A DNA stretch of 64,000 nt, taken from the NCBI RefSeq assembly GCF_000379825.1, contig NZ_KB903837.1:194762-258761 (forward strand). Reading direction: 5' to 3'. Of the stretch, positions 55,735-64,000 are shown one piece after another (the stretch's first letter is position 1; every line of letters begins with the position of its first letter). The DNA is from Longispora albida DSM 44784. Its GTDB lineage: Bacteria; Actinomycetota; Actinomycetes; Mycobacteriales; Micromonosporaceae. The notes under the pieces were generated by a model that worked only from the letters and a program-made list of their open reading frames with translations, was not told the DNA's origin and did not search any database. The translations under genes and the position numbers were made by a program.

Positions 55735-58700
55735 GTGCAGATCGCGATGCTCGGACCCCTCGAACTGACCACCGAGGACGGTACGCCGGTGCCCCTAGGC
55801 GGCGCCCGGCTGCGGGCACTGCTGATCGCCCTGGCCACCGAGCCCGGCCGCGTCGTCGGGCTGGGCGCGCTCACCGGAGCCGTCTGGGGCGACGACCTGC
55901 CGGCCGACCCGGCCAACGCCCTCCAGGCCCTTGTTTCCCGGCTGCGCCGTGCCGTACCGGGGCTGGAGATCCGCGCCGAGCCGACCGGCTACCGGCTCGC
56001 CATCACGCACGCCGCCACCGACATCGGCCAGTTCGACCGGCTCCTCGCGGCCGGGCGCGCCGAGCTGGCAGCCGACCCGGCCGCCGCCGCCCGTACCCTC
56101 CGCGAGGCCCTGGCGCTGTGGCGTGGCCCAGCGCTGGCCGGCCTGCCCGGCGCGGACTCCGGCCACGGCTTCGGTGCTGGGCTCGCTGCCCGGCTCCGCG
56201 AGCGCCGCCTGACGGCACTGCACCTCCGGATCGACGCGGACCTGGCGCTCGGCCGGGCCGGAGACCTCGTACCGGAACTCGAAGGCCTCGCGGCCGAGCA
56301 CCCGCTGCACGAGCCGCTGGCCTGCCAGCTCATCCGCGCGCTGTACCAGTGCGGCCGGTCCAGCGAAGCCCTCGCCGCGTACGAGCAGGTCCGCTCGGCG
56401 CTGGCCGGCACGCTCGGCGCGGACCCGTCGCCGGAACTGTCGGCACTGTACCTGGAGATCCTGCGCGCCGAGCCGAAGGTGAGCCGTACCAACCTGCGGG
56501 CCGGGCTGACCAGCTTCGTGGGCCGGGCCGACGAGCTGGCCCGGGTCGGCGGGCTGCTGGCCAGTACCCGGCTGGTGACGCTGACCGGTCCTGGCGGCGC
56601 CGGCAAGACCCGGCTGGCCACCGAGGCCGCCCGGCGTGCGCTGCCCGCGCTGCCCGACGGGGTGTGGGTGGCGGAGTTCGCGCCGGTGACCGACCCGGCC
56701 GAGCTGCCGTCCACGGTGCTCAGCACGCTCGGGGTGCGCGAGCACAGCCTGTTCAGCCGGTGGGGCCAGGAGCACGCCGACGCGGCCAGCCGCCTGGAGT
56801 CCAGCATCGCCGACCGGGAGCTGCTGCTCGTGCTCGACAACTGCGAGCACCTCATCGACGGGGCAGCCAAGCTGGCCGACCGGCTGCTCGGCGCCTGCCC
56901 GAAGCTGCGCATCCTCACCACCAGCCGGGAGCCGCTGGGCATCCTCGGGGAGAGCCTGTGGCCGGTCGGGCCGCTGGGCCTGCCATCGTCCGAAGTGGAC
57001 GTCAGTGAGGCGCTCGGCTACTCGGCCGTGCGGCTGCTGGCCGAGCGAGCGGCCGCCGTCCAGCCAGGCTTCACGCTGGACGCGTCGAACGTCTCGGCCG
57101 TGGTGGAGATCTGCCGGGCGCTCGACGGGCAGCCGCTGGCGATCGAGCTGGCCGCCGCCCGGTTCCGTGCGCTGAGCCCGGAGCAGGTCGCCGAGCGGCT
57201 GGGCGATCGGTTCCGGCTGCTGACCGGCGGGAGCCGGGTCGCGCTGCCCCGGCACCAGACCCTGCGCGCCGTCGTCGACTGGAGCTGGGAGCTGCTCGAC
57301 GAGCCCGAGCGGGACCTGTGGCGGCAGTTCGCGGTGTTCGCGGGCGGGGCGGACCTGGCAGCCGTCGAGGCGGTGTGCGGGGCCGGGCCGGACCTGCTCG
57401 CGGCGCTGGTCGACAAGTCGCTGATCGTCATGGCCGGCGGCCGGTACCGGATGCTGGAGACGATCCGCGCCTACGGCATCGAACGGCTCGCCGAGGCTGG
57501 CCAGGCCGAGACGGCCCGCGCCCGGCACGCCGCGTACTTCCTGGACCTGGCCCTGGAAGCCGACTCGCACATGCGCAGCGCCGAGCAGGTCAGCTGGCTG
57601 TCCGTCATGGACGACGACCACGACAACCTGCACCGCGCGCTCCGGCAGGCCATCGCGGCCGGTGACCGGGTGACGGCCGTGCGGCTGGCGGCTGCGCTCG
57701 GCTCGTACTGGTGGCTGCGCAGCCACCGAGCGGAGGGCGCCGAGCTGGCACGCGAGGCGCTGGCCATGCCGGGGGAGCAGGCTGACCGGGAGAGCGAGGC
57801 GCTGGCGCTGGGCATGGCGGCCCTGAACCTGGCCGAGGGCCACGAGGACATCGCGACCGCGTACCAGCTGCTGCGCACCGCAGCTGCCGCTGTCCCCGAG
57901 CACCCGGGCCACCGGCAGCTCAAACTGATCCGGCCGATCTTCGAGTTGTTCGAGACCGCGGCGTCAGGCCCGTCGGTGGCCGGTGTCCTCGCGCTCCAGG
58001 AGGACCCCGATCCGTGGGTACGGGCCTCCGGTCACGTCATCTACTCCTGCGCTGCCCTCAACCTCGGGCTGCGCACAGTGGACGTCATCGGCCACTGCGA
58101 GGCCGCGCTGGCCGGGTTCCGTTCGGTGGGTGACCGGTGGGGGATGTCGCTGACGCTCAGCAGCCTGGCGGACCTGACGACCCGGGCTGGTGACTTCGCG
58201 GCCGCCGCCGGGTACTACGCGGACGCGCTGGTGCTCATCCGCGAGCTCGGGCACACCGAGGACGTGCCGCAGCTGCTGGCGAGGATCGGTCACCTCCACT
58301 GGCTGCTCGGTGAGCCCGGCGTGGCCGAGCAGCGCTTCGCCGAGGCCGCCGAGGCCACCAGGCACCGGGTGACCGGTGAGGTGCCCGGGATCGTCGAGTA
58401 CCTCCGCGCCGAGGTCGCCCGGCAGGCCGGCGACCCGCAGCGCGCGCTCGTCCTGCTCGACCGGGCGCGGGCCTGCCTCCAGGGCATCGGTTCCTCGCAG
58501 GTCCACGCGCTGATGCTCAACGCGAGGGCGCTCCTGGCCCTGGCTGCCGGTGACGTGAACCTCGCCGGGGAGCTGGCCGGCGAGGCCTACGACAAGGCCC
58601 TGGGCTCGATGGACGCCCCGGTGGTCGCGCACACCCTCGTCACGCGGGCGGCCCTGTGCCTCAAGGCCGGCCAGCCCGCCGAGGCCGCGTACCTGCTGGG

Positions 58701-58881
58701 CTCGGCGATCGGCGTACCCGGCACCCGCGACCACTCCCTTGTGGACGCTCCCCCACTCGAAGCCGCCGCACTGGACGCGCTCGGCGAGTGCGAGTACCGG
58801 CAAGCGTTCGAGCGTGGCCTCGCGACCACGCTCGACGATCTCACCCAGGGAACCGACGGCCGCAAGCCGAAGACGAGGTAG
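55735..58881 (+). CDS. AfsR/SARP-type regulator with NTPase and TPR-like domain
   Basis: A 1048-residue regulator starting at GTG 55735. Residues 1-90 are the winged helix (LLIALATEPGRVVGLGALTGAVWG, QALVSRLRRAVP) and 90-245 the BTAD. An ATPase follows with Walker A GPGGAGKTRLATEA (about residue 283) and Walker B LLLVLDNCEHL, then VDWSWELLDEPERDLWRQFAVF of the winged-helix region and C-terminal helical repeats. It is of a different subtype from the tandem pair at 24-30 kb. A CACAAT hexamer at 55722-55727 just before the start suggests a leaderless transcript. It is convergent with the DrrAB-like transporter genes. Confidence 0.92.
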   Translation: MQIAMLGPLELTTEDGTPVPLGGARLRALLIALATEPGRVVGLGALTGAVWGDDLPADPANALQALVSRLRRAVPGLEIRAEPTGYRLAITHAATDIGQFDRLLAAGRAELAADPAAAARTLREALALWRGPALAGLPGADSGHGFGAGLAARLRERRLTALHLRIDADLALGRAGDLVPELEGLAAEHPLHEPLACQLIRALYQCGRSSEALAAYEQVRSALAGTLGADPSPELSALYLEILRAEPKVSRTNLRAGLTSFVGRADELARVGGLLASTRLVTLTGPGGAGKTRLATEAARRALPALPDGVWVAEFAPVTDPAELPSTVLSTLGVREHSLFSRWGQEHADAASRLESSIADRELLLVLDNCEHLIDGAAKLADRLLGACPKLRILTTSREPLGILGESLWPVGPLGLPSSEVDVSEALGYSAVRLLAERAAAVQPGFTLDASNVSAVVEICRALDGQPLAIELAAARFRALSPEQVAERLGDRFRLLTGGSRVALPRHQTLRAVVDWSWELLDEPERDLWRQFAVFAGGADLAAVEAVCGAGPDLLAALVDKSLIVMAGGRYRMLETIRAYGIERLAEAGQAETARARHAAYFLDLALEADSHMRSAEQVSWLSVMDDDHDNLHRALRQAIAAGDRVTAVRLAAALGSYWWLRSHRAEGAELAREALAMPGEQADRESEALALGMAALNLAEGHEDIATAYQLLRTAAAAVPEHPGHRQLKLIRPIFELFETAASGPSVAGVLALQEDPDPWVRASGHVIYSCAALNLGLRTVDVIGHCEAALAGFRSVGDRWGMSLTLSSLADLTTRAGDFAAAAGYYADALVLIRELGHTEDVPQLLARIGHLHWLLGEPGVAEQRFAEAAEATRHRVTGEVPGIVEYLRAEVARQAGDPQRALVLLDRARACLQGIGSSQVHALMLNARALLALAAGDVNLAGELAGEAYDKALGSMDAPVVAHTLVTRAALCLKAGQPAEAAYLLGSAIGVPGTRDHSLVDAPPLEAAALDALGECEYRQAFERGLATTLDDLTQGTDGRKPKTR

Positions 58882-58882
58882 C

Positions 58883-59674
58883 TCAGGTCCGGCGCTTGAA
58901 TGCCCGGACAGCCAGCGGGGCGAACACGGCGGTCAGCGCTGCTGCCCACAGCAGGGACTGGAGGGCCGGGCCGCTGCCGCCGCCTGTCACCCACAGCCCC
59001 CGGACCGCGTCGGCGAGGATGGTCACCGGGTTGACCTTCGCCCAGGCCTGGAGCCAGCCGGGCATGGTGGCCGTGGGCACGAAGGCGTTGCTGGTGAAGG
59101 TCAGCGGGAACATGACGACGAAGCCGAAGATCTGTACCTTCTCCGGGTTGGCCGCGAGCATGCCGACCAGCACGGCCAGCCAGGAGAAGCCGAGCGAGCA
59201 CACGAGGACGAGCAGGTAGCCGCTGATCGCGCTCGGCACGTCGGTACCGATCCGGAAGCCCAGCACCACGCCCAGCCCCAGCAGCAGTGCCAGCGCCCAG
59301 GACTGCTTGACGATGTCGGAGACGATCCGCCCGGCCAGCGGGGCGAACCGCGCGATCGGCAGCGAGCGCAGCCGGTCGAAGACGCCCTTCTGCAGGTCGG
59401 TGCTGAGCCCCATGCCGGTGTTCAGCGTGGCGAACAGCGCGTTCTGCACGATGATGCCCGGCAGCGCGAAGGTCAGGTAGTCGCCGGTGTTCCCGGAGAT
59501 CGCCCCGCCGAACACGTAGGTGAACAGCACCAGGAACATGATCGGCTGGATGCTGAAGTCGATCAGCTCCGCCGGGTTGTGCTTGATCTGCACGAGGGTG
59601 CGCCAGGCCAGGGTCATGCTGTGCCGGAGGCCGGCGATCGGGCTCACCCGGGGGCTGAAGGTCGCGGCGGTCAT
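58883..59674 (-). CDS. ABC-2 type permease (DrrB-like)
   Basis: A 263-residue membrane protein with six helices and the ABC-2 features FDRLRSLPIARFAPLAGRIVSDIVKQ (cytoplasmic loop) and NAFVPTATMPGWLQAWAKVNP near the end. It starts at ATG 59674, overlapping the stop of the ATPase gene (ATGA). Together they form a DrrAB-type exporter, usually for antibiotics or lipids. The convergent SARP-type gene ends one base away. Confidence 0.92.
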   Translation of the reverse strand: MTAATFSPRVSPIAGLRHSMTLAWRTLVQIKHNPAELIDFSIQPIMFLVLFTYVFGGAISGNTGDYLTFALPGIIVQNALFATLNTGMGLSTDLQKGVFDRLRSLPIARFAPLAGRIVSDIVKQSWALALLLGLGVVLGFRIGTDVPSAISGYLLVLVCSLGFSWLAVLVGMLAANPEKVQIFGFVVMFPLTFTSNAFVPTATMPGWLQAWAKVNPVTILADAVRGLWVTGGGSGPALQSLLWAAALTAVFAPLAVRAFKRRT

Positions 59675-60636
59675 GCTGCGCTCTTTTCTGGTACGAGGGC
59701 GCCGGGGGTGGCGCGCTGGCCGGTGAGGGAGAGGAAGACCTCGTCGAGGCTGGCGCTGCGCAGTGCCAGCTCGGCGACGGTGATCCCGGAGAGGTCGAGC
59801 CGGGCGACGATGGCTGGCATCAGGGCCGGGTCGGACACGGGAACGGTGACCGTCCCGCCTGCCGCCTCCGGAACCCCGCCGGTCAGCTCCGCGACCACGG
59901 CCAGTGCCACCGGTACGCCGGCGGGATCGGCCGGCCGGACACTGAGGATCTGCGCGCCCGTCCTGGCTTTCAGCTCGGCCGGCGAGCCATCGGCGATCAC
60001 CCGGCCGTGGTCGATCACGGCGAGCGAGCCGGCCAGCTGGTCGGCCTCCTCCAGGTACTGCGTGGTGAGCAGCACCGTCACGCCGCCGGCGACGAGTTCG
60101 CGGACGATGTCCCACATCTCGTTACGGCTGCGCGGGTCGAGGCCGGTGGTCGGCTCGTCCAGGTAGAGCAGTTCGGGGCGGCCGACGAGGCTCGCGGCCA
60201 GGTCGAGGCGGCGGCGCATGCCACCGGAGTACGCCTTGGCTGGCTTTCCCGCCGCGTCGTCGAGCCGGAAGCCGCGCAGCAGCTCCGTGGCCCGGGCACG
60301 CGCCCCGGCCCGGGACATGCCGAGCAGCCGTCCGATCAGGATCAGGTTCTCCAGGCCGGTCAGCGCCTCGTCCACCGAGGCGTACTGGCCGGTGAGCCCG
60401 ATGAGCTGCCGGACCTGGTGTGCCTGGCGCACGACGTCGTACCCGCCGACCACCGCCCGCCCGGCGTCCGGCCGCAGCAGTGTGCCCAGGATGCGGACGG
60501 CCGTCGTCTTGCCTGCCCCGTTCGGGCCGAGCAGCCCGAACACCGTCCCGGCCTGGATGGCCAGGTCCACACCGTTCAGCGCCGTCGTGTCCCCGTACCG
60601 CTTGACGAGGCCCTGTGCTTCGATCGCGTAGGTCAT
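59671..60636 (-). CDS. ABC transporter ATP-binding protein (DrrA-like)
   Basis: A 321-residue DrrA-type ATPase. It shows Walker A GPNGAGKTTAVRIL, the Q-loop GQYASVDEALTG, the signature YSGGMRRRLDLAASL, Walker B LLYLDEPTTGLD and the C-terminal DrrA domain with LDEVFLSLTG. It pairs with the DrrB-like permease, whose start it overlaps. It is divergent from the S41 peptidase gene with 82 bp between. Confidence 0.95.
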   Translation of the reverse strand: MTYAIEAQGLVKRYGDTTALNGVDLAIQAGTVFGLLGPNGAGKTTAVRILGTLLRPDAGRAVVGGYDVVRQAHQVRQLIGLTGQYASVDEALTGLENLILIGRLLGMSRAGARARATELLRGFRLDDAAGKPAKAYSGGMRRRLDLAASLVGRPELLYLDEPTTGLDPRSRNEMWDIVRELVAGGVTVLLTTQYLEEADQLAGSLAVIDHGRVIADGSPAELKARTGAQILSVRPADPAGVPVALAVVAELTGGVPEAAGGTVTVPVSDPALMPAIVARLDLSGITVAELALRSASLDEVFLSLTGQRATPGALVPEKSAA

Positions 60637-60718
60637 GCCGGGAAGCGTGCGGCGCCCGGCTGACAGACCCGGGTTATTCGGCTGACAGGTCGCTGACATC
60701 GGCTCTACCGTGGCTGCC

Positions 60719-61657
60719 ATGACCCGCGAACTCGTGACCGGAGCGCTCGAATTCCTCCGGACCAAGTACATCTTTCCCGACAAGGCGGCAGCAGCCGCAG
60801 CGGCGATCAGCGCCCGGCTGGACGCAGGCGAGTACGACGGGCTGACAGAGGACGAGCTGGGTGAACGACTAACCAGCCAGCTCTACGACCTGTGCGCTGA
60901 CAAGCACCTGCGCGTCCGGACCCGCGAGGAGGACCTCCAGGAGGCCATGACCGAGGCCGAGGCGACGGCGCTGTGGCACGAGCACACCCGGATCGACAAC
61001 TACCGCATCCACCGGGTGGAGCGGCTGGCCGGCAACGTGGGCCTGATCGACCTGCGCGGCATCGCCGACCCGGTCGTGGCTGCCCCGGCCTTCGCGGCCG
61101 CGATGGAACTGGTCCGGCACACCGACGCCCTGATCTTCGACCTCCGGAAGAACCGCGGCGGATCCCCGGAAGGCGTCCAGTACTGGAACAGTTTCCTCTT
61201 CCCCGACGCCGAGACCCACCTCAACGACATCTTCGACGCCGGTACCGGCCTGACCCGCCAGTACTGGACCCTCCCGCACCTGCCGGTCGCGCGCTACGTC
61301 GGCAAGCCGGTGTACGTGCTGACCAGCTCGTTCACCTTCTCGGCCGGCGAGGAGTTCGCCTACAACCTGCAGGCGCAGAAGCGGGCGACGCTGATCGGCG
61401 AGGTGACCAAGGGCGGGGCACACCCGACCGACGCCTTCCCGATCACGCCGACCTTCGAGATCACCGTGCCGACGGCGCGCTCGATCAACCCGGTGACCGG
61501 TACGAACTGGGAGGGCACCGGCGTGCACCCCGACATCGCCGTGCCGGCTGACCAGGCCCTCGACCTGGCGTACCAGAAATGCCTGGAGCACGTCGTCACG
61601 ACCGCGACGGCGGAGTCTGTGCGGGAGGAAGCACGCGCTGCCGCCGGCGCTTCCTGA
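60719..61657 (+). CDS. S41-family peptidase
   Basis: A 312-residue protein of the tail-specific protease (S41, IRBP-like) family. An N-terminal helical domain (ALEFLRTKYIFPDKAAAAAA) precedes the protease core: LIDLRGIADP, DALIFDLRKNRGGSPEG, and the catalytic-Ser segment VLTSSFTFSAGEEFAYNLQ with Ser and the downstream GEVTKGGAHP. There is no PDZ domain and no signal peptide, unlike CtpA proteases, so it is cytoplasmic. Its last 62 bp overlap the convergent MgtC-like gene. Confidence 0.9.
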   Translation: MTRELVTGALEFLRTKYIFPDKAAAAAAAISARLDAGEYDGLTEDELGERLTSQLYDLCADKHLRVRTREEDLQEAMTEAEATALWHEHTRIDNYRIHRVERLAGNVGLIDLRGIADPVVAAPAFAAAMELVRHTDALIFDLRKNRGGSPEGVQYWNSFLFPDAETHLNDIFDAGTGLTRQYWTLPHLPVARYVGKPVYVLTSSFTFSAGEEFAYNLQAQKRATLIGEVTKGGAHPTDAFPITPTFEITVPTARSINPVTGTNWEGTGVHPDIAVPADQALDLAYQKCLEHVVTTATAESVREEARAAAGAS

Positions 61658-62096
61658 TCAGGGGCCGGCGCGGGCGCTCCGAGGCCCGGCCGACGATCTG
61701 GCCGACCGGCCGCAGGACCAGGTTGGTCGCGACCACGACGCCTGCCCCGGCCAGCGCCAGCCCGAACTGGCCGGTGCCGGCCAGCGCACCCACGGCGGCG
61801 GCGCACCACAGCGTCGCCGCCGTGTTCAGCCCGCGGATCTTCAGTCCATCGCGGAGGATCACCCCGGCGCCGAGGAAGCCGATGCCGGACACGATCTGAG
61901 CGGCCACCCGGGTCGGATCCCGGGTCGGCCCGCCCAGCGCGACACTGCCGAGCAGCACGAACATGGCCGAGCCGGTGGCGACCAGGCTGTTGGTCCGGAT
62001 GCCGGCGATGCTGGCCCGCCACTGGCGCTCCAGGCCGATGACGGCGCCTAGGACAGCGGCGGCGAATACGTGAAGAAAAGTAACGAAAGTCTGCAT
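61596..62096 (-). CDS. MgtC/SapB-family membrane protein
   Basis: A 166-residue membrane protein with four to five helices and family motifs LGAVIGLERQWRASIAGIRTNSLVATGSA and GIGFLGAGVILRDGLKIRGLNTAATLW. It lacks the ACT-like C-terminal domain of Salmonella MgtC and instead ends in a basic tail. Relatives act in growth under low magnesium. The C-terminal coding region overlaps the S41 gene by 62 bp on the other strand. Confidence 0.9.
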   Translation of the reverse strand: MQTFVTFLHVFAAAVLGAVIGLERQWRASIAGIRTNSLVATGSAMFVLLGSVALGGPTRDPTRVAAQIVSGIGFLGAGVILRDGLKIRGLNTAATLWCAAAVGALAGTGQFGLALAGAGVVVATNLVLRPVGQIVGRASERPRRPLIRKRRRQRVLPPAQTPPSRS

Positions 62097-62433
62097 GAAC
62101 GGCCCCCTCGCAAGGATCTGGCGGGTCTGGACACGGTGCCGCGACTGCTACTGCTGCCCATGACTGCCCACCTCCTCAGGCCGTTTCTTACACAAAACTA
62201 TGGATTTCTCACCGTACCCGATGATGCCCGCGCAGCACTGTGGAACACCACACAGCAGGATGGGCCGGCCCGGTTGACGCGCCAACCGGGCCGGGGCACA
62301 AGGCGATCACGGCCGGAGGGCAGCGGGCATCGGTCGAACATTCACGCAAGCCCCCGTGGCTGAGAAATCGACGGGAGCAGTCAATATCGTCGAGCCCCCG
62401 CCGTCAAGACCCGTTTGCCGGTACCTGGGAACG
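62097..62433. other. Intergenic region (337 bp), no gene seen
   Basis: This holds the MgtC-like gene leader on the right of its start and the SDR terminator at 62265-62294. I looked for a magnesium-sensing M-box in the leader and did not find its conserved sequences. No credible open frame is present. Confidence 0.5.
62265..62294 (-). terminator. Terminator downstream of the SDR gene
   Basis: CCGGCCCGGTTG (62265-62276) and CAACCGGGCCGG (62283-62294) form a perfect 12-bp stem with a 6-nt loop on the 3' side of the minus-strand SDR gene. Confidence 0.7.
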
Positions 62434-63255
62434 TCAGCCCTGCTGCATCTGCCGGAGCACGGCGTCGAACCCGCGATCGTCCAGTGAGGACCGCAGGTCC
62501 AGCAGGGTCCGGTCGTCGGCGACGACCTCACGGGTCGGCGGCTCGCCGGCCAGCAGCGCCGCCTCGATCCGCTCGGCGACGTCGTCGGCGCTGACGCCCA
62601 GCTCCGGGTTGCGGAACACGGCCCCGAAGAGGGCGGCCACCCCGCCGGTCAGGTCCGCGTACGGGCCGTCCATGTCGCAGTTGCGCTTCATCGCGGCCAC
62701 AGCGGTGTCGCCGAACTCCGTCCGGACCAGGCCGGGCTGGATCAGGCTGACGTGCACCCCGAACGGCGCCACCTCGAAACGCAGGCCGTCGGCGAGGGAC
62801 TCCAGCGCGTACTTCGTCAGGTGGTACCCGGCGGCGGCCGGCATCGTGAACATCCCGCCGATCGAGCCGACGAACACGATCCGCCCCTCGCCGCGCGCCC
62901 GCATGCCGGGCAGGACGAGCTGGCACAGCCGGGTCGGGCCGACCACATTGGTCTCGAAGCACCGGCGCAGCGAGTCGGCCGGCAGCTCCTCCACCGGCCC
63001 GTACTCGCCGTAGCCCGCGTTGTTGACCAGGGCGTGCACCTCGCCGATCTCCTCGGCGACGGCGGTCATGGAAGCCTCGTCGGTCGTGTCGAGCCTGCGG
63101 GTGATGGCCCCGGCCTCGGCCAGCCCGGCCAGGGTCTCCGGGTTGCGGGCCGTGGCCCAGACCTGCCACCTGCCCGACGCGGCCAGCCGCGCGGCGGTGG
63201 CGTGGCCGATGCCGGTGGAACAACCAGTGATCAGTACGGCCGGAGCGCTCGTCAT
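62434..63255 (-). CDS. SDR-family oxidoreductase
   Basis: A 273-residue classical short-chain dehydrogenase. Cofactor motif TGCSTGIG is at residues 10-17, NNAGYG near residue 81, the catalytic Ser in FVGSIGG and the YHLTK pair near residue 145. The substrate cannot be told. The ATG at 63255 overlaps the stop of the lipoprotein gene upstream (ATGA), so they form a two-gene unit. Confidence 0.93.
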   Translation of the reverse strand: MTSAPAVLITGCSTGIGHATAARLAASGRWQVWATARNPETLAGLAEAGAITRRLDTTDEASMTAVAEEIGEVHALVNNAGYGEYGPVEELPADSLRRCFETNVVGPTRLCQLVLPGMRARGEGRIVFVGSIGGMFTMPAAAGYHLTKYALESLADGLRFEVAPFGVHVSLIQPGLVRTEFGDTAVAAMKRNCDMDGPYADLTGGVAALFGAVFRNPELGVSADDVAERIEAALLAGEPPTREVVADDRTLLDLRSSLDDRGFDAVLRQMQQG

Positions 63256-63917
63256 ATCGACGATGCTAGCTCTACGAGCCGCCGGGCGTACGTGTCGGAG
63301 CTGTCCGAGGAACGTTTGAGATCGGCGGCCTGCGGGTTGACCGGCTTCGGGTAGAGCACGGTCACCTTCACGTGCAGCAGTACCTTGCTGGAGCGGTAGA
63401 AGTAACAGCGCGGCAGGTGCATCGGCGTCGCGGACTGCGGCCAGTCGTAGAAGGACAGCCCAGCCGTTGTCGTGGACGGCGCGTCATGGCCGTCGAGAGG
63501 CTGCGGAAGGTCCTCGCGCCCGGCCCTGCACAGCCCGTAGAACGCCTTGTACAGCGCGTCGGCCCGGACGGCACCGGTGACCGGCTGCACGTACGTCTCG
63601 ACGATCGCGGCGTGCTTCGAGCTCTGCCCGGACTCGCCGGGCGGAAGCGCGAGCGCGTCCACACAGGACACCCCGGTCAGCGTGTCGGCCCCGGAGAGCA
63701 CCGGGATCACCTGATGCGTACTGGCGGCCGGGCCGGGGGAGCCGATCGCGGCCGACAGCGGCTCCAGGGCCTTCGTGCACAGCTCGGTGGTGGCGCGCTG
63801 CGCGGCGTTGAGGGTGGCCGGCGGCTTGGACGGCGCCGCGCTCGGCTGAGCCGGGCCGATGCACCCGGACGCGGCGAGGGCTGTGATGGCGACCACTGTG
63901 GCCCGACGGAGTCTCAT
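63252..63917 (-). CDS. Putative lipoprotein of unknown function
   Basis: A 221-residue lipoprotein with lipobox LAASGC (Cys19) and a Pro/Ala/Ser linker. The mature part has four Cys residues (ELCTKAL, VSCVDAL, GLCRAGR, PRCYFYR), possibly two disulfides. It ends close to a helix (DTYARRLVELASSI). No family is recognised. It precedes the SDR gene with a four-base overlap. The 83 bp to the window edge contain its promoter region only. Confidence 0.75.
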   Translation of the reverse strand: MRLRRATVVAITALAASGCIGPAQPSAAPSKPPATLNAAQRATTELCTKALEPLSAAIGSPGPAASTHQVIPVLSGADTLTGVSCVDALALPPGESGQSSKHAAIVETYVQPVTGAVRADALYKAFYGLCRAGREDLPQPLDGHDAPSTTTAGLSFYDWPQSATPMHLPRCYFYRSSKVLLHVKVTVLYPKPVNPQAADLKRSSDSSDTYARRLVELASSI

Positions 63918-64000
63918 GCCTCGGCAGGGTACTGAAAGGAAAGCTTAAAGAGAAGGTGGCCGATCGGTGTCCACCGTGGCCGGACAGTGTGGTGCCCCTG

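Noticed and set aside
62097-62264. Possible magnesium-sensing M-box leader of the MgtC-like gene
   Set aside because: The conserved M-box sequences are not present in this leader; only a Shine-Dalgarno-like GGAGG far upstream is seen.

Overview
The window is GC-rich (roughly 70 percent by eye), densely coding DNA from a filamentous actinomycete. Support for this comes from the codon bias, the many GTG starts, the SARP/AfsR-type regulators, a sporangiospore-maturation-type GH73 hydrolase, YtrA-type GntR/ABC modules and an actinobacterial cobalamin operon. The order (Pseudonocardiales, Micromonosporales or another) cannot be fixed from the sequence. No rRNA, tRNA or CRISPR array was seen.

Layout. 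0-4.6 kb: a 5'-truncated FhuF-like iron-sulfur protein with a partner gene, a GntR-ABC transporter operon and a Uma2-type nuclease. 4.6-9.7 kb: a P450, divergent from a four-gene operon in which two GH114-like (polygalactosaminidase-type) TIM-barrel proteins flank a nucleotide-sugar dehydrogenase and an epimerase. 9.9-14.4 kb: an island of visibly lower GC with an XRE/TPR regulator, several very small genes, a DddA-type (SCP1.201-like) deaminase gene interrupted by one in-frame TGA, a putative immunity gene, a 546-bp non-autonomous transposable element carrying a YciI gene (inverted ends and a 5-bp target duplication visible), and a frameshifted gene. 14.4-17 kb: an acetyltransferase, a small membrane protein and a secreted TAP-like peptidase.

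17.2-23.8 kb is the most notable locus. It is a minus-strand operon of an Agd3-like (CE18) polysaccharide deacetylase, a PelF-like GT4 glycosyltransferase, a 12-TM PelG-sized membrane protein, a sugar nucleotidyltransferase and an NAD-dependent epimerase. This set mirrors fungal galactosaminogalactan and bacterial Pel synthesis. Two tandem SARP-NB-ARC-TPR regulators (24.1-30.5 kb) lie immediately upstream on the same strand. Together with the GH114-like genes at 5.9-9.7 kb, the window holds candidates for activation, epimerisation, polymerisation/export, deacetylation and hydrolysis of a galactosamine-type polymer.

30.5-42 kb: a GH73 hydrolase, a DUF4383 membrane protein, a cobalamin riboswitch with a cobaltochelatase-like ATPase/VWA protein, CobO, CobB and CobH/CbiC, an L,D-transpeptidase, an aquaporin, a cupredoxin lipoprotein and an unusual polytopic protein with an internal Tat helix and a DyP peroxidase domain. 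41.8-50.2 kb: a 2690-residue secreted RHS polymorphic toxin with an unrecognised C-terminal tip and an overlapping immunity candidate. 50.4-64 kb: a beta-propeller lipoprotein, a TatD hydrolase with an ABC-ATPase gene remnant, a BCCT transporter, a third SARP-type regulator, a DrrAB-like exporter, an S41 peptidase, an MgtC-like protein, an SDR oxidoreductase and a lipoprotein.

Functions are assigned by recognising motifs and family resemblance; no database search was run.
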